Of a stretch of 62,392 bases of DNA, positions 24,736-32,975 are shown one piece after another. Position numbers and translations under genes: made by a program. The notes beneath the pieces were generated by a model. The model saw only the letters and a program-made list of their open reading frames with translations. It had not been told where the DNA came from and did not search any database. Location of the stretch: contig DASRSD010000137.1 in the NCBI GenBank assembly GCA_035656635.1, positions 1 through 62,392 on the forward strand. The letters are read 5' to 3'. The first letter of the stretch is position 1. Every line of letters starts with the position of its first letter. Source of the DNA: Pirellulales bacterium (GTDB lineage: Bacteria; Planctomycetota; Planctomycetia; Pirellulales; JADZDJ01).

Positions 24736-27510
24736 TTATTCGGCAGTTTCTTCTCGCTCGTCGGGGGGGACTCGGGCGATGGCCACCAAGGTGTCCCCTT
24801 CTTCCAAGCTCATAATTCGCACGCCGTGTGTATTACGACCGGTAATGCGAATTTCCCGCACTGCTACTCGTTGAATTTTTCCACGGGCCGTCATCATCAA
24901 CACTTCATCGTCTTCATAAACACAGGAAATGCCGACGACCGGCCCATTGCGATCCGTCCGAATATCGCGAACGCCCAAGCCACCACGATTTTTAGTAGGA
25001 TAACGTGCCGCCGACGATTCCGTTTCTTCCCCCTCGGCAACTTCCGATTCCCCCTCTTCGGCATCGGGAACACTTTCGACGGGGCCACCAAGCAATTCGG
25101 TTTCCTCCTCGCCAGCCGGAGGTGTGGTGGCAGCGGCATCGTCTTGCGGACTGTTGGGCCCGAATGAGGTACGCTTACCGAAACCCAATTCGCAAGCGGT
25201 AAGAAGCGCCGCTTCAGGAACCGCCGCCACCATGCCGACCACTCGATCGTCGCCTCGCAAGCGAATGCCGCGCACCCCAGTGGAATTGCGTCCCATCGGC
25301 CGGACATTCGATTGTCGAAAACGAATGGCCTGGCCGCGCGCAGAAGATACAACCAATTCGTCGCCGGGCTTCGTGAGCACCACGTCGACCAATTCGTCGT
25401 TTTCGCGCAGGTTGATGGCGATGATTCCCACACGTTTTGGCCGGCTGTACGCATCCAGCGCCGTTTTCTTTACCAATCCGTTTCGCGTGGCCATCGCCAG
25501 GTAATGGTCCGGCAGTGAAAAATCGCGAATGTTCAAGCAACTGGCAATTTTCTCTCCCTCGGCCAAGTTCAACAAATTCACCACGGCCCTGCCACGGCTT
25601 TCGCGGCTGAGTTGCGGCAAGTCGTACACTTTTTGCCAATACACTTTGCCGTAGTTCGTGAAGAACAGCAAATAATCGTGCGTGCTGGCGACAAACAAAT
25701 GCTGAATTGGATCTTCTTCCTCGGTTCGTGAGCCAATAATTCCCTTGCCGCCGCGTCGCTGGGCCCGATAGGTGCTCGACGGCGTGCGCTTGATGTACCC
25801 GTTATGGCTGATGGAAACGACCATCGTTTCTTCGGTGATCAGTTCATCCAGATTCATCTGGCCGATTTCTTCGCCACTGATTTCCGTGCGGCGGTTGTCG
25901 CCGTATTTGCGCTTTAGCTCCAGGCAATCGCTGCGAACAATCGCTAAAATATGCTTCTCGTCCGACAGCGTGTGCTGGTGTTCAGAAATTTCTTCCAGCA
26001 ATTTTTGATGTTCGCCACTGAGTTTTTCTTGTTCCAAGTTCACCAACTGGCCCAACGTCATCTTCAAAATGGCATCAGCCTGAACGGCGGTCAGCGTGTA
26101 GGTTTCACGCACGCCGCGCTCCTGCTGAAACGCGGCAAAGCCGGCATCGCCTAATGCCCGGTGCATTAAGGCAGCCGGCGATTCTATCCCCATCAACCGA
26201 GCTTTGGCCTCGGGCTGAGTTTTCGAGGAGCGGATGATTCGGATTACTTCGTCAATGTTGGCATATGCCAGCAGCAGGCCTTCCACGGTGTGCTTGCGCT
26301 GCCGGGCCTTGGAGAGCAAAAACTGTGTGCGGCGGCGAATGACCGAAACGCGGTGCCGAACAAATTCCTCAAGCAAGGCCTTGAACGATAACACGCGCGG
26401 CTTGCCATCCACCAGCGCCAGCAAAATGATCGAAAACGTATCCTGCAGCGGCGAGAATTGGTACAACTGGTTCAGTACAATTTCTGGGTCGGCATCGCGC
26501 TTGAGTTCATAAACCAAGCGCACCGGCTCTTTCAAATCGCTTTCGTTGCGGGCCGCCGAAATACCGACAATTTTATCTTCGGAAACGAGCTCGGCGATTT
26601 TTTCTTCCACCGCGTCGCGATTCTGCTGGAACGGCACTTCGTTCACAACAATGCGAAAACGTCCCTTGCCGTGTTCTTCAATCCGACTGCGGGCACGTAG
26701 CGTAATGGTGCCGCGGCCGGAGTGATAGGCGCGGCGAATGCCGCTGCGCCCCATGACCGTGCCGCCGGTGGGGAAATCAGGCCCGGGGCAAATTTCCAGC
26801 AGTTGATCGATCGAAACGCCCGGCTCGTCGATCACGCGGATAAGGCAATCGCATACTTCGTTGAGATTGTGCGGCGGAATGCTGGTCGCCATGCCCACCG
26901 CGATGCCGCCGGAGCCATTCACCAACAAATTCGGCAATTTCGAGGGCAACACGGTCGGCTCGGTGCGCCGTTCGTCATAGGTGGGCACATAATCGACCGT
27001 GTCGAGTTCTAAATCGTCCAACAAAATTGCCGCGTGCTGCGACATGCGGGCTTCGGTATATCGCATGGCTGCTGGAGGCAGGCCGGCAATGGAGCCAAAG
27101 TTGCCTTGCTTGTCGACCAGCACGTAGCGCATGTTCCATTCCTGGGCCATGCGCACCAGCGTAGGATAAATCACGCTTTCGCCGTGGGGATGATAATTGC
27201 CGCTGGTGTCGCCGGAAATTTTTGCGCACTTCACGCGGCTGGCGCCGGGCGTAAGATTCAAATCGTTCATGGCCACCAAAATGCGGCGCTGCGAGGGCTT
27301 TAATCCATCGCGCGCGTCGGGCAAAGCACGACTGACGATCACGCTCATCGCATAGGTCAGGTAGCTTTCTTTCAACTCCTGTTCGATGGGCAGCTCGATC
27401 ACCTTTCCCTGGGGTGGCAAGTCCCCTGCGCCAGCGGTCCCCGCTCCACCATTGTTCTGGGGAGGTGTCAAGTCGTCCGGTCCGTCGGTTTCGTTTCCGT
27501 CTGTCGACAC
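24736..27510 (-). CDS. gyrA: DNA gyrase subunit A
   Basis: A 924-residue type IIA topoisomerase subunit. The active-site Tyr is Tyr151 in [10 protein letters not shown]. The quinolone-region sequence is [20 protein letters not shown], where the residue equivalent to E. coli Asp87 is Pro116. The GyrA box QRRGGKG is present, so this is gyrase rather than topoisomerase IV. The C-terminal beta-pinwheel carries an acidic, low-complexity insert of about 45 residues (around [20 protein letters not shown]) between blades. It has an extra 35-residue N-terminal leader rich in Gly, Asn and Pro. With GyrB it introduces negative supercoils. Confidence 0.95.
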   Translation of the reverse strand: MSTDGNETDGPDDLTPPQNNGGAGTAGAGDLPPQGKVIELPIEQELKESYLTYAMSVIVSRALPDARDGLKPSQRRILVAMNDLNLTPGASRVKCAKISGDTSGNYHPHGESVIYPTLVRMAQEWNMRYVLVDKQGNFGSIAGLPPAAMRYTEARMSQHAAILLDDLELDTVDYVPTYDERRTEPTVLPSKLPNLLVNGSGGIAVGMATSIPPHNLNEVCDCLIRVIDEPGVSIDQLLEICPGPDFPTGGTVMGRSGIRRAYHSGRGTITLRARSRIEEHGKGRFRIVVNEVPFQQNRDAVEEKIAELVSEDKIVGISAARNESDLKEPVRLVYELKRDADPEIVLNQLYQFSPLQDTFSIILLALVDGKPRVLSFKALLEEFVRHRVSVIRRRTQFLLSKARQRKHTVEGLLLAYANIDEVIRIIRSSKTQPEAKARLMGIESPAALMHRALGDAGFAAFQQERGVRETYTLTAVQADAILKMTLGQLVNLEQEKLSGEHQKLLEEISEHQHTLSDEKHILAIVRSDCLELKRKYGDNRRTEISGEEIGQMNLDELITEETMVVSISHNGYIKRTPSSTYRAQRRGGKGIIGSRTEEEDPIQHLFVASTHDYLLFFTNYGKVYWQKVYDLPQLSRESRGRAVVNLLNLAEGEKIASCLNIRDFSLPDHYLAMATRNGLVKKTALDAYSRPKRVGIIAINLRENDELVDVVLTKPGDELVVSSARGQAIRFRQSNVRPMGRNSTGVRGIRLRGDDRVVGMVAAVPEAALLTACELGFGKRTSFGPNSPQDDAAATTPPAGEEETELLGGPVESVPDAEEGESEVAEGEETESSAARYPTKNRGGLGVRDIRTDRNGPVVGISCVYEDDEVLMMTARGKIQRVAVREIRITGRNTHGVRIMSLEEGDTLVAIARVPPDEREETAE

Positions 27511-28150
27511 AGGTCAATCCTTTCGTAGCGAATTATGCGATCGAATTCTGAAATATTCGCGCCCGGGGATATTTTGGCGCGAATTTTTCTTGGGCGACAA
27601 AATCTGACAATTCCCGACAGCACCCTCCCGGCAACGCGCGAAAAATTCCCAGCGCTGCGGAGTAAAACTGGTCACCGATTTGTCTGGGTTTGCGTTCACG
27701 GGAATGAATTGTTGATCGATTGTTGGGGTATTTGTTGGACTGCGTTTGGCACGTGCGATGTGGGGGAGGTGGCCCAAGCCAGCATCGCAAAGCATCGTCT
27801 TTACAGTGTCTTTGCTGCGTCTTCTCAGTGACCGCTTTCGGCCGCGGGCACAAAGAGTAAATATACCCGATTTTACCCCCTTTCACAATGAGCAAAATGG
27901 GCCACGCATCGAATCGCAAAGTCATATGAAACAATGACTTACAACTGCACAATCGGATTCATTTCCGCCGTCCAAACTGCGCTCCCCAAGACCAGCGATC
28001 ACACCGCCGAAGCGGACTTCAAATTATCCGCGCTCATCGCACGCAACCACCCAAAAGTGTTGTTTAATTTTATTAAACTATAGTTACATTTTATTTAGAT
28101 CAGAATTTTAATGCGTTTGCGGTGTGCAGAGGTCATCTAAGAGCCCCTTC
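27511..28150. other. Intergenic region between gyrA and the DUF2089 gene
   Basis: No convincing gene. A 49-codon frame (27934-28083) lacks a ribosome binding site and is not recognised. The last 100 bases are A+T-rich and hold the perfect palindrome GTTTAAT-TTT-ATTAAAC at 28062-28078, which could be an operator or part of a promoter for the gene at 28151. The gyrA promoter should lie near 27511-27600 but I cannot pick it with confidence. Confidence 0.45.
28062..28078. promoter_or_regulatory. Perfect palindrome upstream of the DUF2089 gene
   Basis: The 7-bp arms GTTTAAT and ATTAAAC are separated by TTT, in an A+T-rich patch about 70 bp before the start codon at 28151. Since the downstream protein has a helix-turn-helix, autoregulation through this site is a reasonable guess. 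Confidence 0.4.
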
Positions 28151-28465
28151 ATGAAAACCGAGACCGAAGCACAGCCTCCGCTGGAGCAACTGGACGATGC
28201 CGATCGCGAGTTTGTGATTCGCTTCGTGCTGGCTTCCGGTTCACTGAAAGACGTGGCCGAAGGGTACGGCGTGAGTTACCCCACGATTCGCACTCGGCTC
28301 GATCGGCTGATCAAGCGGCTGGAAGAATTGCGCCGCGGGCAACCGCTCGATCCGCTCAAAGAGTTGCTGGCCGGCATGGTGGCGAAAGGGGAAATCAGTG
28401 CCCTGGCGGCGCGGCGCGTGCTGGCGGTACATCAAAAAGAAATTCAACAAGCACAGGAGACGTAA
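28151..28465 (+). CDS. DUF2089-family helix-turn-helix protein
   Basis: A 104-residue protein. The core LDDADREFVIRFVLASGSLK then DVAEGYGVSYPTIRTRLDRL is a DUF2089-type winged helix/HTH in which the recognition helix reads YGVSYPTIRTRLDRLIKRLE. The C-terminal part is a short helical segment (LKELLAGMVAKGEISALAARRVL) resembling the SHOCT-like module that often follows. The start ATG at 28151 is preferred over an upstream codon at 28124. It precedes a small membrane protein by one base, so the two are translationally coupled, and the pair probably senses or controls an envelope state. The target is unknown. Confidence 0.75.
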   Translation: MKTETEAQPPLEQLDDADREFVIRFVLASGSLKDVAEGYGVSYPTIRTRLDRLIKRLEELRRGQPLDPLKELLAGMVAKGEISALAARRVLAVHQKEIQQAQET

Positions 28466-28466
28466 A

Positions 28467-28826
28467 ATGGTCGAACCATGGTTTGAACCGATTACTATCG
28501 GCGCTTGGTATGGCGCAATTGTCGGAAGTTTGGGAGGTCTTTTGGGCGGCACGCTGGGTTCGTTCGGAGGCTTGTTGGTCAGGCGCGGCCGTGGGCGAAC
28601 ATGGATCATGGGCATGTTTTATTGCTGCATCATCTTGGGCATTTGCCAGTTGTTATTCGGGGCCTATGCCATCTTCGCTGGGCAACCGTGGGACATTTGG
28701 TTTGGACCGATCTTGGGTGGTTTTATTTTCACAACGGTATTTGGATGTTTGACGCCGGTAATGCACATGCAATACCGCCAAGCGGAAGAGCGCCGGCTGG
28801 ACGCCGAGGCGCTGCGGAACGGTTGA
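28467..28826 (+). CDS. Small membrane protein cotranscribed with the DUF2089 regulator
   Basis: A 119-residue protein. There are three hydrophobic stretches: residues about 11-35, a Gly-rich segment (GAIVGSLGGLLGGTLGSFGG), about 48-70 (IMGMFYCCIILGICQLLFGA) and about 78-98 (WFGPILGGFIFTTVFGCL). The tail is basic/acidic and soluble. The start directly follows the stop of the regulator gene. No family is recognised beyond such small Gly-rich membrane proteins. Its place behind a DUF2089 regulator is a common arrangement in planctomycetes. Confidence 0.65.
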   Translation: MVEPWFEPITIGAWYGAIVGSLGGLLGGTLGSFGGLLVRRGRGRTWIMGMFYCCIILGICQLLFGAYAIFAGQPWDIWFGPILGGFIFTTVFGCLTPVMHMQYRQAEERRLDAEALRNG

Positions 28827-28868
28827 TCGTCGGCTTGGAAATGCGTGAGCGATGCTGTTGCAGTCTGC

Positions 28869-29774
28869 CTATGCCGCTCGGCGCAAAATCCCATCTTCTT
28901 CACGCTGCTGTTCGATTGTCTGCAATCGCTGGGCGCGCTTGATGAGTAGCAGGCCGATGGCCAGGGCTAATAGAAATTTTGGCAGGAAACTGAGCAGAAC
29001 ATACTGATTAATTGGCCAATAAAGCGCTAATCCCATCATCACCGTTCCATTGCCAGGCCGAGTAGGCCCAGCATATTGAACGAAGAACATCCCGGCCCAA
29101 ATAGCGATCAACAGACAGGCTGCCAATGACCAGCGATAACTTCGGGCATTGCGGCGCGCGATGCGGCACATGAACAGCGCCAACACAAGCGGCGGCAGAA
29201 TTGTCCAAATCCAAGCGACTACGGCCATGAGCAGATTAATTAGCAATGGATGCTGGTTATAAAAGGCAAAAGTGGCAGCAGAATCGTCCGCACCGCCCTG
29301 GAAGATCCAGATTAATCCTTGGCCAATAAAATACGTCGCAAAGAAAATTGCGGTCACTAAAAGCATTGCGAGCGGCAATGGCAGTGCGACGAACGTAAAA
29401 ATGGGATGCCGGCCCAAGAAGCTGCGGTTGCGGTATTGCTGGGCGGCGAAAGCGGCGAGTTGAGCGGGATCGCCCAGGCGCTGCTGGAAATTCAGGATGT
29501 TGCTCGGAGCGGCGATACCATCGCCGGCTTTATGGTCGGCGGCGCGACCACCGGTCGCGGCTTTATAACTGGCGTCATCAGCGGTCGCGGCTTTATAAGT
29601 TGAGGTGCCTGTATTTTCGGACGAGTCCATGTCCGTGCTCCTTTCATCCTGAAGGTCTACGAGGTGATCGTCCCATTCGGCCAGCAGGCGCTGGATGTAG
29701 GCGCGCGGCAATTTGTGCCGCTTGAGCTCCGCAATCAACTGTTCACGCGCCGGCTGGTTTTCCATGTTTTCCAC
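28869..29774 (-). CDS. Multipass membrane protein paired with a PadR regulator
   Basis: A 301-residue protein. The N-terminus (residues 1-50) is a small helical domain typical of proteins encoded beside PadR regulators (REQLIAELKRHKLPRAYIQR then LLAEWDDHLVDLQDE). Residues about 55-90 are a disordered linker with a tandem YKAAT repeat, encoded by duplicated GGTCGCGGCTTTATAA units at about 29552-29597. Five to six transmembrane segments follow from residue 125. It overlaps the PadR gene by 32 bp and is translated after it. It is probably an envelope protein whose level is set by the PadR protein. Confidence 0.7.
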   Translation of the reverse strand: MENMENQPAREQLIAELKRHKLPRAYIQRLLAEWDDHLVDLQDERSTDMDSSENTGTSTYKAATADDASYKAATGGRAADHKAGDGIAAPSNILNFQQRLGDPAQLAAFAAQQYRNRSFLGRHPIFTFVALPLPLAMLLVTAIFFATYFIGQGLIWIFQGGADDSAATFAFYNQHPLLINLLMAVVAWIWTILPPLVLALFMCRIARRNARSYRWSLAACLLIAIWAGMFFVQYAGPTRPGNGTVMMGLALYWPINQYVLLSFLPKFLLALAIGLLLIKRAQRLQTIEQQREEDGILRRAA

Positions 29775-30135
29775 CGAGTATTTCGCTGACGGGTTCGCCG
29801 CTTAAAACCTGGTTCACGGCGCCTACGATGCTGCGCCAGGCAGCCGTGCTGCCAGCCAACCGTTTACGTCCGGCGGCGGTCGGGCGATAAACCACGCGAC
29901 TGCGGCCATTCACCGTTTCGCGGCGGCTGGCTAAAAATTCGTCTTTTTCCAATCGGTGCAGCACCGGATAAATGCACCCTTCGCCGAATTCCAGCACTTG
30001 GCCCGTCGATTGCTCAATGGCCTGCACAAGCTCGTAACCGTGCATCGGTCGGCGTGCCAGCAGTTGCAATAGCAGCAACTCCGGCACGCCATTGAGAAAA
30101 TCAGGGTTGGTGTTTTTCGCGGTGTGTTTTGGCAT
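29743..30135 (-). CDS. PadR-family transcriptional regulator
   Basis: A 130-residue winged-helix protein with the PadR signature: FLNGVPELLLLQLLARRPMH then GYELVQAIEQSTG, and EFGEGCIYPVLHRLEKDEFL, then RVVYRPTAAGRKRL. The start is placed at 30135 (MPKHTAKN), since the open frame upstream reads through promoter sequence. It overlaps the following membrane-protein gene, so the two form one operon. The promoter at 30142-30170 is so close to the ATG that the transcript should be leaderless. PadR proteins usually repress their own operon and respond to small molecules. Confidence 0.85.
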   Translation of the reverse strand: MPKHTAKNTNPDFLNGVPELLLLQLLARRPMHGYELVQAIEQSTGQVLEFGEGCIYPVLHRLEKDEFLASRRETVNGRSRVVYRPTAAGRKRLAGSTAAWRSIVGAVNQVLSGEPVSEILGGKHGKPAGA

Positions 30136-30141
30136 GGCGGG

Positions 30142-30170
30142 CTTATACCTCAAGGTTCGATGTATGGCAA
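30142..30170 (-). promoter_or_regulatory. Promoter of the PadR operon, predicted leaderless
   Basis: On the minus strand a -35 TTGCCA (30165-30170) and a -10 TATAAG (30142-30147) are separated by exactly 17 bp. The start codon ends at 30135, so transcription would begin at or next to the ATG. The ATAC...GTAT half-sites inside the spacer are a possible PadR operator. Confidence 0.6.
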
Positions 30171-30328
30171 GGTCTATCGGCAGACGGCCCGCGGAGATTA
30201 AGTTTTTTCCAGGGGGGCAACCAAGTTGGTGTGGGATTGCCGCTTTTGCCGCGGCGCGATAAACAAACGCAAGCTGGGCGTGGATCAAAGAAATACCGCT
30301 CGCGGCAATTTACCACACGATAACCAAG

Positions 30329-31309
30329 ATGACGACGTTTGTTACCGGCGGCAGCGGTTTTTTAGGAAACAACGTGGTGCGGTTATTGCTGGCACGGGGC
30401 CAAGCGGTGCGCGTACTGGTGCGCGCAGGGAGCAGTTCGCAGCCGTTTGACGGCTTGGCGGTGGAAAAAGTGCCGGGCGACGTGTGCGATGCCGCTTCGA
30501 TCCAGCGGGCCATGGCAGGCGCGGAGAAAGTCATTCACTGTGCCGGCATGGTGCACATTGGCTGGACGGGCCTGGCCGAGCAACGGGCCATTAACGTCGA
30601 GGGAACACGTCACGTGGCCGAGGCGGCTTTGCAGCAGGGGGCGCGCCTCGTTCACGTTTCCAGCATTGATGCCCTGGCCGTGCGCTCGCTGGACAACCCG
30701 GTCGATGAAAACACGCCTGTCGATGGCGAAGTCCCTTGCCCGTACGTCATTACCAAGCGCGAGGCGGAGCAAGTAGTGCTGGAGTGTGTGGCCCGGGGCT
30801 TGAACGGAGTGATTGTGAATCCCGGCTTCATGCTGGGCCCTTGGGATTGGAAGCCCTCTTCGGGACGCATGCTGCTCAAAATTTCCAGCGGCTGGGCGAT
30901 GCTTGCGCCGCCGGGCACTAATTCGTACTGCGACGTGCGCGACGTGGCGGCCGGAATTTTGGCGGCGCTGGAGCGGGGACGGACCGGGCAGCGCTACATT
31001 TTAGCCGGCCAAACGCTGACCTATCGCAAAGCGCTGAAAATCTTGGCTCCCACTACCGGCTCGCGGCCGCCGATTCGCACCGCCATTCAACCAACCATCA
31101 AGCTGATTGGGCGTGCGGGCGATTTACTGACTTGGATTACCGGGCACGAAAGCGACGTGAATTCCGCCGCCACGGCCATGTCGCTGCTCCCCAAGAATTA
31201 TTCCAGCGCGAAAGCCGCCGCCGAATTGGGCTACCACACCCGCAGCCTGGATCAATCGGCCTCCGACGCCTGGCAGTGGCTGAAGCAGCACGGGTATGTG
31301 AAGAAATGA
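30329..31309 (+). CDS. NAD-dependent epimerase/dehydratase (extended SDR)
   Basis: A 326-residue extended short-chain dehydrogenase. It has the nucleotide site TFVTGGSGFLGNNVVRLLLA, GDVCDAASIQRAM, VIHCAGMVHIGW, the Ser of VHVSSIDAL and the catalytic Y-x-x-x-K in YVITKREAE. The overall pattern is close to the hopanoid-associated sugar epimerase (HpnA) and dihydroflavonol-reductase-like groups; the substrate is not determined. The terminal helix ends at KQHGYVKK. It is adjacent to, but opposite in strand from, the degenerate ketosynthase gene. Confidence 0.8.
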   Translation: MTTFVTGGSGFLGNNVVRLLLARGQAVRVLVRAGSSSQPFDGLAVEKVPGDVCDAASIQRAMAGAEKVIHCAGMVHIGWTGLAEQRAINVEGTRHVAEAALQQGARLVHVSSIDALAVRSLDNPVDENTPVDGEVPCPYVITKREAEQVVLECVARGLNGVIVNPGFMLGPWDWKPSSGRMLLKISSGWAMLAPPGTNSYCDVRDVAAGILAALERGRTGQRYILAGQTLTYRKALKILAPTTGSRPPIRTAIQPTIKLIGRAGDLLTWITGHESDVNSAATAMSLLPKNYSSAKAAAELGYHTRSLDQSASDAWQWLKQHGYVKK

Positions 31310-31370
31310 AAAGCTTGGCGGTTGCGTGGCCGGCGGCGGCGCTAACCAAGTAGAAGTGCTATTCCCGTAG

Positions 31371-31425
31371 CGGTGCTAGCAGGATGTTCACAGCATCCGG
31401 GTCCGGAAGGCGTGGCCTTCCGGCT
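31371..31425. repeat. REP-like palindromic repeat, copy 2
   Basis: Inverted relative to the copy at 8630-8680. It contains GGATGTTCACAGCATCC and GGAAGGCGTGGCCTTCC, both self-complementary hairpins. It lies between the converging epimerase and ketosynthase genes, so it might also work as a bidirectional transcription stop. Confidence 0.6.
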
Positions 31426-31495
31426 ATGTTGGAAACGCTATCTCTATGTAAGACCTGCACTAAACAGGGCCCTTGGATTTTCAGTCTTTGGATTC

Positions 31496-32839
31496 TCAGC
31501 CTGCCGCAATGATCATCGCGGCGGCGTGGCCCAGGCGTGAAGTGCTGAGTTTGAGCACCGTATTGGAAGCGGCACCGAGGGAAGATTCTCCGGAGAACAC
31601 ATGCAGGGAAGCGGTTCCGCGATTGGTGCGTAGCGCTGAGCCGTGAATTACATTTACCGGGCAAGCGGGATCAGGATGTTGGTAATTGAGCGTGATGGGA
31701 ATTTCGCCCGCCTGCAGCCCGACAACGGAAGCGGCCAGTTCCAGCGCGCCGCCGCCGGAGCCCAGATGGCCGAAGAAACTTTTGGGAGCCGTCACGGGCA
31801 CATCGCCCAACAGCGCGTGAATGGCTTGGGCTTCGCAGCGGTCATCTTCCATAGTGCTGAGGCCATGGGCGTTCACGTGGCCGATTTCGCCCGGCTGCAA
31901 ATGGGCGCGGCGGAGCGCTTCGGCAATGACCTGCCGAATCGCTGACCCGGTTAGCGGCTCGGCGTAGACTGCCTGGTTGCCGCGCAGTGGCTCATGAGCG
32001 CTGGCATAACTTAACACTTGCGCCAAAATGGGCGCGCCGCGGCGCTGGGCGTGCTGCCTGCTTTCCAAGACAAACGCGGCCGCTCCCTCGCCGTTGACCA
32101 GGCCATCGCGCTGGGCATCGAATGGGCGGCTCGCGGAAGCGGGATCATCGCTGCGATGCGATAGATCTCCGTCGCCTCGATAAGCCATCGCGGTAGGATG
32201 GATGCGGCACCCCACGCCGCCGGCAAGCATCACATCGGCGGAATCGCGCTCGATGGCCCGCACCGCTTCGGCCAGGGCCGCCAGGCTGCCGACATCGCTG
32301 TGGCCAATGGTGTTGCACGGCCCGCGGGCATCGTGGACGATGGCCACGTGGCAGGCAATCATGTTGGGCAAATTGCGGAGCAAGAAGAGCGGATAAACAT
32401 CGGTCATGGCCGCCGGGGCCCAGTCGGCAAAATCGAATTCGCCTTGCGCCAGGCAGCGACGGTAAGCGTTTTCCAGTTCGGCCAGTTCGCAATAAATCAT
32501 GTCGGCGGCAAACACCACGCCGCAGCGGTCCGGCTCGGCGAATGGCGAAGTGAGGCCGGCACTGGTAACGGCCATATCGGCGGCGGCAAAGCCGAATTGA
32601 ATTTCGCGCGACATCAATTTCAAGCTTTTTCGCGGGCGAACGTAGGCTTTGGGATCGAAATCGACGACCTCGGCGCCAAACTGGACGGGCAGCGCGCTGG
32701 TGTCGAACTGCGTAATGGGCCGCACTCCGCTACGGCCGGCTTGCAGCGACGACCAAAACGCCTTCGGGCCAATGCCGATAGGGCTGACCACGCCCAGGCC
32801 GGTGATGACGACATCGCGGTGTTGGTCGGCTTGGCTCAT
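31496..32839 (-). CDS. Ketosynthase-like protein lacking the catalytic Cys
   Basis: A 447-residue FabF-family protein. An ungapped comparison of RGPCNTIGHSDVGSLAALAE with the FabF segment RGPSISIATACTSGVHNIGH places Asp182 where the nucleophilic Cys belongs. The two His are kept (VNAHGLSTMEDD and FFGHLGSGGG), as is the Lys of PKSFFGH. The rest (VITGLGVVSPIGIG, DVMLAGGVGCRIHP, RPFDAQRDGLVNGEGAAAFV) is normal. It should be unable to form an acyl-enzyme but could decarboxylate malonyl-ACP or act as a chain-length-factor-like subunit. No ACP or partner gene is adjacent; the nearest candidate is 21737-23077. Confidence 0.85.
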   Translation of the reverse strand: MSQADQHRDVVITGLGVVSPIGIGPKAFWSSLQAGRSGVRPITQFDTSALPVQFGAEVVDFDPKAYVRPRKSLKLMSREIQFGFAAADMAVTSAGLTSPFAEPDRCGVVFAADMIYCELAELENAYRRCLAQGEFDFADWAPAAMTDVYPLFLLRNLPNMIACHVAIVHDARGPCNTIGHSDVGSLAALAEAVRAIERDSADVMLAGGVGCRIHPTAMAYRGDGDLSHRSDDPASASRPFDAQRDGLVNGEGAAAFVLESRQHAQRRGAPILAQVLSYASAHEPLRGNQAVYAEPLTGSAIRQVIAEALRRAHLQPGEIGHVNAHGLSTMEDDRCEAQAIHALLGDVPVTAPKSFFGHLGSGGGALELAASVVGLQAGEIPITLNYQHPDPACPVNVIHGSALRTNRGTASLHVFSGESSLGAASNTVLKLSTSRLGHAAAMIIAAG

Positions 32840-32975
32840 GGCAGAGGAGAAGATGACTAATTTCGAATGTCGAAAGAATGACGAATGCCAAATGACGAAA
32901 TTCTATCCGAGAACTTAAAGAGTGCGCTAGGTTTGAAACTTCGTCATTCAAGCTGCATTCGACAGTAGTCATTCG

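Noticed and set aside
27934-28083. 49-codon ORF (MTYNCTIGFISAV...) between gyrA and the DUF2089 gene
   Set aside because: No ribosome binding site, no recognisable family and it ends inside the A+T-rich palindrome; left as unsupported.
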